Of a stretch of 64,000 nucleotides of DNA, positions 1-8,661 are shown piece after piece. The DNA lies in the NCBI RefSeq assembly GCF_000002235.5, contig NW_022145611.1:9368242-9432241 (forward strand), given 5' to 3'. Position numbers and translations under genes: made by a program. Under the pieces are notes generated by a model. It ran no database searches, had not been told where the DNA came from, and worked only from the letters and a program-made list of their open reading frames with translations. This DNA is from Strongylocentrotus purpuratus (lineage: Eukaryota > Echinodermata > Echinoidea > Camarodonta > Strongylocentrotidae). How positions within the stretch are numbered: the stretch's first letter is position 1; each line of letters begins with the position of its first letter.

Positions 1-548
1 TTCACAAGTTTTAAAATCGTTTCAAATTGCGTTAGTAATAATGAGATGACCACAAAAATATGTTTGTTGAAAAAAAAGAGTAACAAACAATCTGCCTTTA
101 TTTCTCCTTGATCTGAAATATGAATGGTCGACCCAACCTAATCTGAACATAAATAATGACCCCCCTCCCCCCAAAAAAAAGGGAGAGAGAGAGAGAGAAA
201 GTTTGGTCTATGGTGACTTAGATGCTAGTCAGTAAGTCATTCATCCCTTATACTGGTGGCAGCGGTGGGATTAGAATTAATATTAGCCACATATTGTGAC
301 TGTATTAGTTGATCTATGAATTATAACAAATTCATTTAAGTTCTTGCTCAACACTGTTGTAAATGTACAGGTGTAGGTGCCCGTGACCCCCATCGTTTGA
401 TTATGAAAAAATATATATTTTAGAGAATTTGAGAAAAGGAAAAAACACTGCCCATCATTGTATTGCCTTTAAAGCAAAGTACTAAAGCCCCTTAAGTGTT
501 TTAAGTGTTCATATTTTGGTCTTGACATTTTCTTTAATTTCTCTAAAG
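1..548. other. Intron or upstream flank of the S9A gene, no exon recognised
   Basis: AT-rich non-coding sequence before the first recognised exon. It contains a C-rich stretch, an A8 run and a short GA microsatellite (about 160-198). Since the exon at 549 opens inside the S9A propeller, at least one more upstream exon for the protein's N-terminus must exist. I could not find it here, so this is probably intron. The last 15 bases are a pyrimidine-rich tract ending in the acceptor AG at 547-548. Confidence 0.5.
160..198. repeat. C-run, A-run and (GA)n simple repeat
   Basis: A C-rich tract (160-172), eight A (173-180), then an alternating GA run to about 198. This is ordinary low-complexity DNA with strong purine/pyrimidine strand asymmetry. 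Confidence 0.85.
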
Positions 549-627
549 GTCATAGGGGACTATGCTTACTATTCTGACATCTCAGAAAGTGGTTCTAGTA
601 TTTTCTGTCGGAGGAACATCAGGACAG
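549..627 (+). CDS. Exon of an S9A prolyl oligopeptidase family gene (propeller, 'GDYAYYS' segment)
   Basis: The exon is flanked by an acceptor AG at 547-548 and a donor GT at 628-629. Read from 549 it encodes 26 residues beginning VIGDYAYYS and containing IFCRR, plus one base of a split codon. In the S9A family a 'GDYxYYSR...YPIYCR' segment stands just before the 'LLD' segment, and here the next exon supplies EDQVLLDSN in the matching phase (G + GT gives Gly). Intron phase at the 3' end is 1. The frame differs from the longer ATG-started frame overlapping this spot, which reads across the donor and is not the gene. Seen: frame, splice sites and motif order. Inferred: family. It is an internal exon, so no start codon is expected. 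Confidence 0.75.
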
Positions 628-955
628 GTATATCCATCATTTTTTTTTTTTGGGGGGGGGGCGGCAAGATATGGTAACAGGGCACCCATAAAAACTTGCA
701 AAGCATATACTTTGAGAAATTATCTCATCTTAACAGGAAAATTCAAGCATTTGTTTTTTTAAATCTATATCCTTTCCTACTTTAATTTAATACCCAACCA
801 ATGTTTGAAACTAAGTATTTATAATTTCATTGTTGATGTTACCTTTCTTTCCTGTTTCTTGTTTTTTTTTCATTGATTACTCTTTTTTATCTGTTATCAC
901 ATCCCTATTTTGTTTATTTTTTTATTTTGAATACCTCTTATTTTCTCCTGTGTAG
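628..955 (+). other. Intron (phase 1) of the S9A gene
   Basis: A 328-bp intron with GT at 628-629 and AG at 954-955, preceded by a long T/C-rich tract. Just inside the donor lies a homopolymer pair, about 12 T (640-651) then 10 G (652-661). No other gene seen. Confidence 0.7.
640..661. repeat. T12-G10 homopolymer junction
   Basis: Twelve T followed at once by ten G, about a dozen bases downstream of a splice donor. Exact lengths are prone to sequencing error. Confidence 0.8.
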
Positions 956-1168
956 GTGAAGACCAGGTGCTGTTGGATTCCAATCATCTCATGGAGTTAT
1001 TTGGTTACAACCAGGTCATCATCACTGGTTTCAAGATATCACCATGCCAACGGTATCTAGGGGCGGTAGTAGAAGGTAGTCCTGATGCATATGATGGGCA
1101 TATTATCAAGATGGAGGTTGGTGGTCAGTGTCGCCTGGTGGAATGCATCCAAGATATTACCAATATGG
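956..1168 (+). CDS. Exon of an S9A prolyl oligopeptidase family gene (propeller, oligopeptidase B/PREPL-like)
   Basis: The acceptor AG is at 954-955 and the donor GT at 1169-1170 (GTAAGC). With the carried-in G, the exon reads G-EDQVLLDSNHLMELFGY, then an 'ISPCQRYLGAVVEG' strand, then 'LVECIQDITNM', about 71 residues in all, ending one base into a codon (phase 1). This order follows the S9A propeller: the 'xEEVLLDxN' segment, the 'SPDxxxLA' blade strand and the 'L.D.I.nv' segment before 'W..D...YT'. The upstream exon and this one share an exactly matching phase. The product would be a cytosolic serine peptidase of the S9A type. PREPL is the preferred animal relative because of the similarity to oligopeptidase B, but I cannot separate PREPL from other S9A members without an alignment. 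Confidence 0.82.
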
Positions 1169-1457
1169 GTAAGCTCTTGCAGTTCAATGTTTTGTATTTG
1201 CTATTCCATTTTAACAGATTTCAATTCACATATGTAGACTTTTTGGTAAGAAGGGGAAATTGGAAGGTAGAGGAGGGGGAGAGAAAGAGTTTTCCTCAAG
1301 ATCAATAGAGCTGTTTACAGATGAATCAAATCTATACATTCTTCTTTGCTATGAACCAATAGTGATGAACGACTGCATCTCAAGTTAACGTTATTCAGAA
1401 TGCATTTTGCATAGATTGTTTGTAGATATGCAGGGAAAAAAATAATATTTATTTTTC

Positions 1458-1590
1458 GGGGGCTACTTTTCAAGCTTGCCTGCCTGAAAATAACATTCTA
1501 AAATTTATTATGCATTGAACTCTATGTAAATTTATGGGGGCTCTTTTCTGATTTTCTGGGGCTCTTTTGGGCATTTTGGGGGCTATTTCG
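1458..1590. repeat. Cluster of GGGG(G)CTNTTTT motifs, possible repeat remnant
   Basis: The motif 'GGGG(G)CT(A/C)...TTT' occurs four times, at 1458, 1536, 1558 and 1578. The last copy is followed by TTTCGCCCCGAG, which partly mirrors the G-rich motif. It may be the remains of an old dispersed repeat. I cannot name a family. Confidence 0.35.
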
Positions 1591-1854
1591 CCCCGAGCCG
1601 TGTATTTTATTCACTGTAGATATGTCGGACAAGGCTCTGGCAAGCTTTACAGTTGTGAAGAGCTATAATTGTGGTAAAACATACACAAGGTGCATACATT
1701 TGCAGAGTACCTGTCTATCCCAATTCCATTTGGGGGATATTTTTCAAATTGTCTATTTTCATCTTGCCAAGGACAACTTTTTTTAGTCCCTTTTCCTTCC
1801 TTTCATTTGTAATTCCCTGATCTGTTGTATTCTAAAATTTCATCATTCCTTCGA

Positions 1855-1919
1855 TTTGGAGCCAGAAGGGTGTTAACTCAAATACTTACACATAGATTTA
1901 ATGCCCTTCTGGCTCCAAA
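1855..1919. repeat. Perfect 16-bp inverted repeat with 33-nt loop
   Basis: TTTGGAGCCAGAAGGG (1855-1870) and its exact reverse complement CCCTTCTGGCTCCAAA (1904-1919) are separated by 33 nt. Perfect arms of this length in AT-rich intron DNA are unlikely by chance. It could be a tiny foldback element or a conserved RNA hairpin in the pre-mRNA. Confidence 0.85.
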
Positions 1920-2179
1920 AAGATAATTCCTTTAATTACTCATTCTCTTTCTTTACTTCTTTCTATTTACAAACCTCACACTCATTGCCTCCCCCATCTT
2001 TCTCTCATCCATTCTTTTTTTTTTCCAAAGTTTTTTGAAATGTTTTTATTCGATCATTTTCATCTCTTCTTGTAAATACTATTTTTCCCTTTCTCTCGTA
2101 AAAGTCATACAGATATTGTGCTTCTCATTCCAAACCTAATAAAAGGTTCTCTCATCCAATCTTCTCATGTGCATCATAG

Positions 2180-2306
2180 AGTTTCTTGGTGAGGATTCAG
2201 TGCTGTATACAAAGCCATTCAGCCTCCAAGCCAGGGAAGTGTGGAGACATCGGATCGGCTCCTCACAGCAGGGAGATGAACTGGTGTTTGAGGAAATGGA
2301 TGAAAG
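2180..2306 (+). CDS. Exon of an S9A prolyl oligopeptidase family gene (propeller, 'EVWRHRIG' segment)
   Basis: The acceptor AG is at 2178-2179 and the donor GT at 2307-2308. The exon completes a split Glu codon (G + AG) and continues FLGEDSVLYTKPF, then EVWRHRIGSSQQGDELVFEE, then MDE and two bases of an Arg codon (phase 2). This is the clearest family signature in the gene. Oligopeptidase B has 'QVWRHAIGT...DKLIYEEKD' at the same place, where the propeller blade ends with the conserved Y/VWRH..G segment and a glutamate-rich loop. A longer frame over the same bases gives no family match and is a shadow. Confidence 0.88.
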
Positions 2307-3160
2307 GTAATCCAGAATCGTCCTCTATTGATCTTTTTGTTATCCCCAAGCCCATGGTATTGATGTTGCAAAAAATCACAATGAAAAGGAAAAAGTTGGA
2401 AAACTATGATAGTATGATTTATAAACAGATTCATTTCATAAGTTATTGTATCATCATTAACCTCACGTTATCTTCCAAGTCTTGTGAAAGATAGCCAGCA
2501 AGCAAAACTTTATTTTACCACCTCCCCTACAAGTAAGAGAAATCCAGATGATTTTCACAATGATACTTCTGCAACTTCATGAAGCTGCTACAGAGCTGAG
2601 CTGACAAGCTTCAGTGTACATCATAGATGAATCAGAAAATGCATGATTAGTACAAGATTGTCAAGGGATTGGTCTACATCATTCCAAAAGAACTTGCAAA
2701 TTGGATTTTAGAATTTGTGTAAGACGAATTCTAGGTATAATAGGCTTTGTTATGAATTGTAGAATATCTCTAATCATTCATTTTTGTCAATATTAAATAT
2801 GATTATTTGTTTTGAAAGTTTTTTAGGCAGTCGGTGATGACATGTCTTTAATGAATTGTAGAATATCTCTATTTATCCATTGGTGCCAATGGTTAATATA
2901 ATGAATAACTTTCTTCGAGAAGCTCTCTCAGACAGTCAATATTTTATCATTCATTTTTGTCAATATTGAATATGTTGATTTTTTTTTTCTCCAAAAGTTT
3001 TCTCAGGCAGTCAGTGATGGCATGCCTTTAATGAATTGTAAAAAAAATACCTCTAATTATCCATTGATGCCAAGTGTTAATATAATGAATAATTTTCTTC
3101 GTAAAGCTCTGTCAGACAGTCAATATCTGATCATCAGCATTTCATTTATCTTATTTCTAG
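2307..3160 (+). other. Intron (phase 2) of the S9A gene
   Basis: An 854-bp intron with GT 2307-2308 and AG 3159-3160, preceded by a T-rich tract. Its 3' half is a diverged tandem duplication (about 2757-3135). Nothing coding was recognised. Confidence 0.7.
2757..3135. repeat. Two-copy tandem duplication, about 180 bp per copy, diverged
   Basis: Landmarks recur in order: 'CATTTTTGTCAATATT' at 2779 and 2952, 'AGGCAGTC' at 2825 and 3005, 'GTTAATATAATGAATAA' near 2892 and 3076, 'CAGACAGTCAAT' at 2929 and 3113. The offset grows from 173 to 184 through small indels, so the copies are old. 'AATGAATTGTAGAATATCTCT' also occurs twice within about 110 bp (near 2751 and 2861), so an older sub-repeat may be nested inside. 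Confidence 0.85.
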
Positions 3161-3387
3161 ATTCTTTGTAGATCTGTCCCACACCAAAGACAGACGATAC
3201 GTCGTCATCAACAGCAACTCTCGAACTTCCTCTGAGCTATGGTTGATCGACTGCCTCAGAAGCTCATCAGAAACGCAGCCCGTGTTGGTTTGGCCGAGAC
3301 AAGATGGTGTAGAATGCTACCTAGATAGCTGTGGACAGACTCTCCTTGCGTTGTCCAATGCTGGGGATTCATCTGAACTAAAAGCAA
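3161..3387 (+). CDS. Exon of an S9A prolyl oligopeptidase family gene, 3' end uncertain; last exon seen
   Basis: The acceptor AG is at 3159-3160, and the first base completes Arg (AG + A). The exon reads FFVDLSHTKDRRYVVINSNS, then RTSSELWLIDCL, then VWPRQDGVECYLDSCGQTLL and ALSNAGDSSELKA. Oligopeptidase B has 'YYVSLHKTTSKHYVVI', 'ATTSEVRLLD', 'RRKDHEYSLDH' and 'LRSNRHGKNFGLYR' in the same order, so this is the next propeller blade. The frame stays open to a stop at 3489-3491. The family match fades after 'SELK', and a plausible donor (A|GTGAAA) sits at 3388-3389, so the exon probably ends at 3387. If unspliced, the protein would stop without its catalytic domain. The Ser-Asp-His hydrolase domain should lie further downstream, but only a transposon and satellite follow. 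Confidence 0.82.
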
Positions 3388-3893
3388 GTGAAATTCTTCC
3401 ATCAAAATCTACCATTTTCAGTCTTGTCAGTGGTTGTGTACTACAGAGGGGTTTGATAACATGTAGAAAAGTCATGAAAGTTTACATTTAAAAAAATCCA
3501 GGATTGTAAATCTGGTTTATATTCATATATATATAGCAATAGATAATCGAGAATGCATTGAATGGAAATGCAACTTCTTTTTGTCAGATTTCCATAGTGT
3601 GCTGACCTTGTTACCCTCTCTAGTTGAATTTTGGGAATTGCAATATACTTCTTCTGTTGAAGCTTTTACTATAGCAATTTAGCAATCTAAGATCTGTAGT
3701 TGTTAACAAATTACATAAATTGTATAACATACTATTATTTGTATTTGTTTACAACACACAGTCATTTTAACATCTACATTAGACAAATCTTATCATAACA
3801 AAGTCTATAGCATTCCTAAAAAGCTTCAATGAGCTGCTGGGACTGGATTCTCCCTTCAAGGTTCTAAGGAAAATGCAAAACAGTAATATTTTT
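3388..3893. other. Non-coding DNA after the last recognised exon
   Basis: AT-rich sequence with a short (AT)n run near 3525-3534. It is probably the start of the next intron of the S9A gene. No later S9A exon (no GxSxGG nucleophile motif, no catalytic Asp or His segment) was found here or in any part of the array. Confidence 0.5.
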
Positions 3894-3927
3894 ATGCCTC
3901 CGCCACCGAAGGTGGTGCCGGAGGCAT
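3894..3927. repeat. Hairpin at the left end of the element
   Basis: ATGCCTCCG (3894-3902) pairs with CGGAGGCAT (3919-3927), with a further inner pairing of CACC with GGTG around a GAA turn. It shares its outer 9 bp with the inverted copy at the right end. Confidence 0.85.
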
Positions 3928-3991
3928 CATGTTTTCGGGTTGTCCGTCCGTACGTCCGTCCGTACGTCCGTCCCGTTTGACCGTTATCACA

Positions 3992-5043
3992 ATATCTCAA
4001 GAACCATTTAAGATTTAAACTTAAGACTCGGGAATAGTATTTATCACCATAGGAAGACGATCTGATTAGATTTTGGAGTACGTAGGTCAAAGGTCACAGG
4101 TCACAGAGGTCAACTTATGAAATTCCTTGTATTGAGTTTGTTAGCGCGATATCTCAAGAACCATTTGAGATTTAAACTTCAAACTTAAGGATAGTATGTA
4201 TCACCATAGGAAGACGATCTGATTAGATTTTGGAGCACGTATGTCAAAGGTCAAGGGTCACAGAGGTCAACTTATGAAATTCCATACATTGAGATTGTTA
4301 TCATGATATCTCAAGAACCACTGGAGATTTAAACTTCAAACTTAGTGATAGTGTATTTCACTATAGGAAAACAATCTGATTACATTTTGGAGCACGTAGG
4401 TCAAAGGTCAAGGGTCATAGAGGTCAACTTATGAAATTCCATACATTGAGATTGTTATCATGATATCTCAAGAACCACTGGAGATGTAAAAACTTCAAAC
4501 TTAAGGATAATATGTATCACCATAGGAAGACGATCTGATTAGATTTTGGAGCACGTAGGTCAAAGGTCAAGGGTCACAGAGGTCAACTTATGAAATTCCA
4601 TACATTGAGATTGTTATCATAATATCTCAAGAACCACTGGAGATTTAAACTTCAAACTTAATGATAGTGTGTATCACCATAGGAAGACAATCTGATTAGA
4701 TTTTGGAGCACGTAGGTCAAAGGTCAAGGGTCACAGAGGTCAACTTATGAAATTCCATACATTGAGATCGTTATCGCGATATCTCAAGAACCACTGGAGA
4801 ATTTTCACTTCAAACTTAATGATAGTATGTATCACCATATCATAATATCTCAAGAACCACTGGAGATTTAAACTTCAAACTTAATGATAGTGTGTATCAC
4901 CATAGGAAGACAATCTGATTAGATTTTGGAGCACGTAGGTCAAAGGTCAAGGGTCACAGAGGTCAACTTATGAAATTCCATACATTGAGATTGTTATCAT
5001 GATATCTCAAGAACCACTGGAGATTTAAACTCCAAACTTGTTT
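3992..5043. repeat. 157-bp tandem repeat inside the transposon, about 7 copies
   Basis: The phrase 'ATATCTCAAGAACCA' starts at 3992, 4149, 4306, 4463, 4622, 4779, 4845 and 5002. The spacings are 157, 157, 157, 159, 157, 66 and 157, so there are six full units, one internally shortened unit and a terminal partial one. Each full unit also has 'CATAGGAAGACNATCTGATTA' and a run of AGGTCA half-sites. Copies differ by a few bases. Confidence 0.95.
4084..4949 (+). promoter_or_regulatory. Repeated AGGTCA-A-AGGTCA (DR1) motifs, candidate nuclear-receptor sites
   Basis: A perfect direct repeat of AGGTCA with one-base spacing is at 4084-4096, 4398-4410, 4557-4569, 4714-4726 and 4937-4949, with a one-base variant at 4241-4253. 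Most are followed by a further half-site (AGGGTCA) and, a few bases on, another AGGTCA. DR1 is the known site class for RXR heterodimers, HNF4 and COUP-TF-type receptors. Whether any protein binds here is inference; the motif is there because the 157-bp unit contains it. Confidence 0.5.
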
Positions 5044-5073
5044 AAATTGCTCTATGGCGGAGGCATCATTTTC

Positions 5074-5087
5074 GACTGCGCGCAGTC
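5074..5087. repeat. 14-bp perfect palindrome at the right end of the element
   Basis: GACTGCGCGCAGTC is its own reverse complement. It lies between the inverted 12-mer and the likely element end. Confidence 0.9.
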
Positions 5088-5462
5088 AAAATTCCATCTA
5101 GTTTTTTTTTAATAGGCTAGTTTCCCCACAATGAATGTCCATACATGCCATTAGATGGATCCTGACCCCCATATCCCTTTGAAAGGGTCGTAGGGGCAAA
5201 TATTGTGATAATTTGAATAAACACCAATTTCAGGCCGAAATGGTAAGGGCCGGGGTGGCTCAGCATTTTCGAGGAAAATATTATATTTTTTGAATAGGCT
5301 AGTTTCCCCACAATGAATGTACAAACATGCCATTAGATGGATCCTGACCCCCATATCCCTTTGAAAGGGGCGTAGGGGCAAATATTGTAAAAATTTGAAT
5401 TATCACAACTTTCGGGCCGAAATTAGAAGGTCCGGGGTGGCTCAGCATTTTGGAGGAAAATA

Positions 5463-6190
5463 TATATTTTTTTTAATAGGTTAGTTTTCCCACAATGAAT
5501 GTCCATACATGCCATTAGATGGATCTTGACCCCCGATATCCCTTTGAAAGGGGCGTAGGGGCAAATATTGTGATAATTTGAATAAACACCAATTTCAGGC
5601 CAAAATGGTAAGGGCCGGGGTGGTTCAGCATTTTCGAGGAAAATATTATATTTTTTGAATAGGCTAGTTTCCCCACAATCAATGTACATACATGCCATTA
5701 GATGGATCCTGACCCCCATATCCCTTTGAAAGGGGCGTAGGGGCAAATATTGTAAAAATTTGAATTATCACAACTTTCGGGCCGAAATTAGAAGGTCCAG
5801 GGTGGCTCAGCATTTTGGAGGAAAATATATATTTTTTTTAATAGGTTAGTTTTCCCACAATGAATGTCCATACATGCCATTAGATGGATCTTGACCCCGA
5901 TATCCCTTTGAAAGGGGCGTAGGGGCAAATATTGTGATAATTTGAATAAACACCAATTTCAGGCCAAAATGGTAAGGGCCGGGGTGGTTCAGCATTTTCG
6001 AGGAAAATATTATATTTTTTGAATAGGCTAGTTTCCCCACAATCAATGTACATACATGCCATTAGATGGATCCTGACCCCCATATCCCTTTGAAAGGGGC
6101 GTAGGGGCAAATATTGTAAAAATTTGAATTATCACAATTTTCGGGCCGAAATTAGAAGGTCCGGGGTGGCTCAGCATTTTGGAGGAAAAT
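5463..6190 (+). repeat. Near-identical tandem copy of one 364-bp dimer
   Basis: The rare variants TTAGTTTTCCC (5481, 5845), GGCCAAAATGG with TTTTCGAGG, and CACAATCAATGTAC (5677, 6041) all recur exactly 364 bp apart. Two adjacent dimers are thus a recent duplication. Confidence 0.85.
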
Positions 6191-6839
6191 ATATATTTTT
6201 TTTAATAGGTTAGTTTCCCCACAATGAATGTCCATACATGCCATTAGATGGATCCTGACCCCCATATCCCTTTGGAAGGGGCGTAGGGGCAAATATTGTA
6301 AAAATTCGAATTATCACAACTTTCAGGCCGAAATTAGAAGGTGGTTCAGCATTTTGGAGGAAAATATATATTTTTTTTTAATAGGCTAGTTTCCCCACAA
6401 TGAATGTCCATACATGCCATTAGATGGATCCTGACCCCCATATCCCTTTGAAAGGGGCGTAGGGGCAAATATTGTGATAATTTGAATAAACACCAATTTC
6501 AGGCCGAAATTGTAAGGGCCGGGGTGGTTCAGCATTTTGGAGGAAAATATATTTTTTTTTTAATAGGCTAGTTTCCCCACAATGAATGTACATACATGCC
6601 ATTAGATGGATCCTAACCCCCATATCCCTTTGAAAGGGGCGAAGGGGCAAATATTGTAAAAATTTGAATTATCACAACTTTCGTGCCGAAATTGTAAGGG
6701 CCGGGGTGGTTCAGCATTTTGGAGGAAAATATTTTTTTTCTTTAATAGGCTAGTTTCCCCACAATCAATGTACATACATGCCATTAGATGGATCCTGACC
6801 CCCATATCCCTTTGGAAGTGGCGTAGGGCAAATATTGTA

Positions 6840-7970
6840 AAAATTTGAATTATCACAACTTTCGGGCCGAAATTAGAAGGTCCGGGGTGGTTCAGCATTT
6901 TGGAGGAAAATATATATTTTTTTTTAATAGGTTAGTTTCCCCACAATGAATGTCCATACATGCCATTAGATGGATCTTGACCCCTATATCCCTTTGAAAG
7001 GGGCCTTGGGGCAAATATTGTGATAATTTGAATAAACACCAATTTCAGGCCGAAATGGTAAGGGCCGGGGTGGTTCAGGATTTTGGAGGAAAATATTTTT
7101 TTTTTTAATAGGCTAGTTTCCCCACAATCAATGTACATACATGCCATTAGAAGGATCCTGACCCCCATATCCCTTTGAAAGGGGCGTAGGGGCAAATATT
7201 GTAAAAATTTGAATTATCACAATTTTCGGGCCGATATTAATAGGTCCGGGGTGGCTCAGCATTTTGGAGGAAAATATATATTTTTTTTAATAGGTTAGTT
7301 TCCCCACAATGAATGTCCATACATGCCATTAGATGGATCTTGACCCCGATATCCCTTTGAAAGGGGCGTAGTGGCAAATATTGTGATAATTTGAATAAAC
7401 ACCAATTTCAGGCCGAAATTGTAAGGGCCGGGGTGGTTCAGCAATTTGGAGGAAAATATATATTTTTTTTAATAGGCTAGTTTCCCCACAATGAATGTAC
7501 ATACATGCCATTAGATGGATCCTGACCCCCATATCCCTTTGAAAGGGGCGTAGGGGCAAATATTGTAAAAATTTGAATTATCACAACTTTCGGGCCGAAA
7601 TTGTAAGGTCCGGGGTGGTTCAGCATTTTGGAGGAAAATATATATTTTTTTTAATAGGTTAGTTTCCCCACAATGAATGTCCATACATGCCATTAGATGG
7701 ATCTTGACCCCCATATCCCTTTGAAAGGGGCCTAGGGGCAAATATTGTGATAATTTGAATAAACACCAATTTCAGGCCGAAATGGTAAGGGCCGGGGTGG
7801 TTCAGCATTTTGGAGGAAAATATTTTTTTTTTTTAATAGACTAGTTTCCCCACAATCAATGTACATACATGCCATTAGAAGGATCCTGACCCCCATATCC
7901 CTTTGAAAGGGGCGTAGGGGCAAATATTGTAACAATTTGAATTATCACAATTTTCGGGCCGAAATTAGAA
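6840..7970 (+). repeat. Higher-order block, copy 1 (1,822-bp period)
   Basis: This block shares a set of private variants with 8662-9790 at a constant offset of 1,822 bp, ten monomers. They include GGGGCCTTGGGGC (near 7011), TTAGAAGGATCC (near 7145), GGCCGATATTAATAGG (near 7231), GGGGCCTAGGGGC (near 7730) and AATAGACTAG (near 7836). Edges are approximate, where the shared variants stop. Confidence 0.8.
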
Positions 7971-8661
7971 GGTCCGGGGTGGTTCAGCATTTTGGAGGAA
8001 AATATATATATTTTTTTAAATAGGTTAGTTTCCCCACAATGAATGTCCATACATGCCATTAGATGGATCCTGACCCCCATATCCCTTTGAAAGGGGCGTA
8101 GGGGCAAATATTGTGATAATTCGAATAAACACCAATTTCAGGCCGAAATGGTAAGGGCCGGGGTGGTTCAGCATTTTGGAGGAAAATATTATATTTTTTG
8201 AATAGGCTAGTTTCCCCACAATGAATGTACATACATGCCATTAGATGGATCCTGACCCCCATATCCCTTTGAAAGGGGCGTAGGGGCAAATATTGTAAAA
8301 ATTTGAATTATCACAACTTTCGGGCCGAAATTAGAAGGTCCGGGGTGGTTCAGCATTTTGGAGGAAAATATATATTTTTTTAAATAGGTTAGTTTCCCCA
8401 CAATGAATGTCCATACATGCCATTAGATGGATCCTGACCCCCATATCCCTTTGAAAGGGGCGTAGGGGCAAATATTGTGATAATTTGAATAAACACCAAT
8501 TTCAGGCCGAAATGGTAAGGGCCGGGGTGGTTCAGCATTTTGGAGGAAAATATTATATTTTTTGAATAGGCTAGTTTCCCCACAATGAATGTACATACAT
8601 GCCATTAGATGGATCCTGACCCCCAAATCCCTTTGAAAGGGGCGTAGGGGCAAATATTGTA

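Larger units (their letters stand above)
1169..2179 (+). other. Intron (phase 1) of the S9A gene
   Basis: A 1,011-bp intron bounded by GT 1169-1170 and AG 2178-2179. It contains a short cluster of GGGGGCT-type motifs (1458-1590), a perfect 16-bp inverted repeat (1855-1919) and long pyrimidine-rich stretches (1940-2110). No coding potential was recognised. Confidence 0.7.
3894..5101. mobile_element. Non-autonomous DNA-transposon-like element with internal 157-bp tandem array
   Basis: The left end begins ATGCCTCCGCCA (3894-3905), and its exact reverse complement TGGCGGAGGCAT lies at 5055-5066 near the right end. The right end continues through a 14-bp palindrome to about CTAG at 5098-5101. The left end is itself a hairpin, followed by a GTCCGTCCGTAC-rich stretch (3951-3973). 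Between the ends lie about seven 157-bp tandem units. There is no transposase reading frame; a minus-strand frame across 3779-4090 is spurious. Known: elements with these 'GCCTCCGCC' ends are common in marine deuterostome genomes. Inferred: class II, non-autonomous, mobilised in trans. No clear target-site duplication was identified, partly because the right side abuts a T tract. Confidence 0.7.

Noticed and set aside
652-661. G-quadruplex at the G10 run
   Set aside because: A single G run with no neighbouring G tracts, and its length is uncertain.
562-762. 66-codon ATG-started frame near the first exon
   Set aside because: It reads a different frame across the splice donor and the T12-G10 tract. 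The frame starting at 549 carries the S9A match.
2186-2494. Open frames on both strands over 2186-2494
   Set aside because: They are shadows of the 2180-2306 exon, whose correct frame gives EVWRHRIG and keeps splice phase.
3779-4090. 103-codon minus-strand frame at the transposon left end
   Set aside because: It translates the hairpin, the GTCCGTACGTCC simple repeat and the first 157-bp unit; no transposase or other domain.
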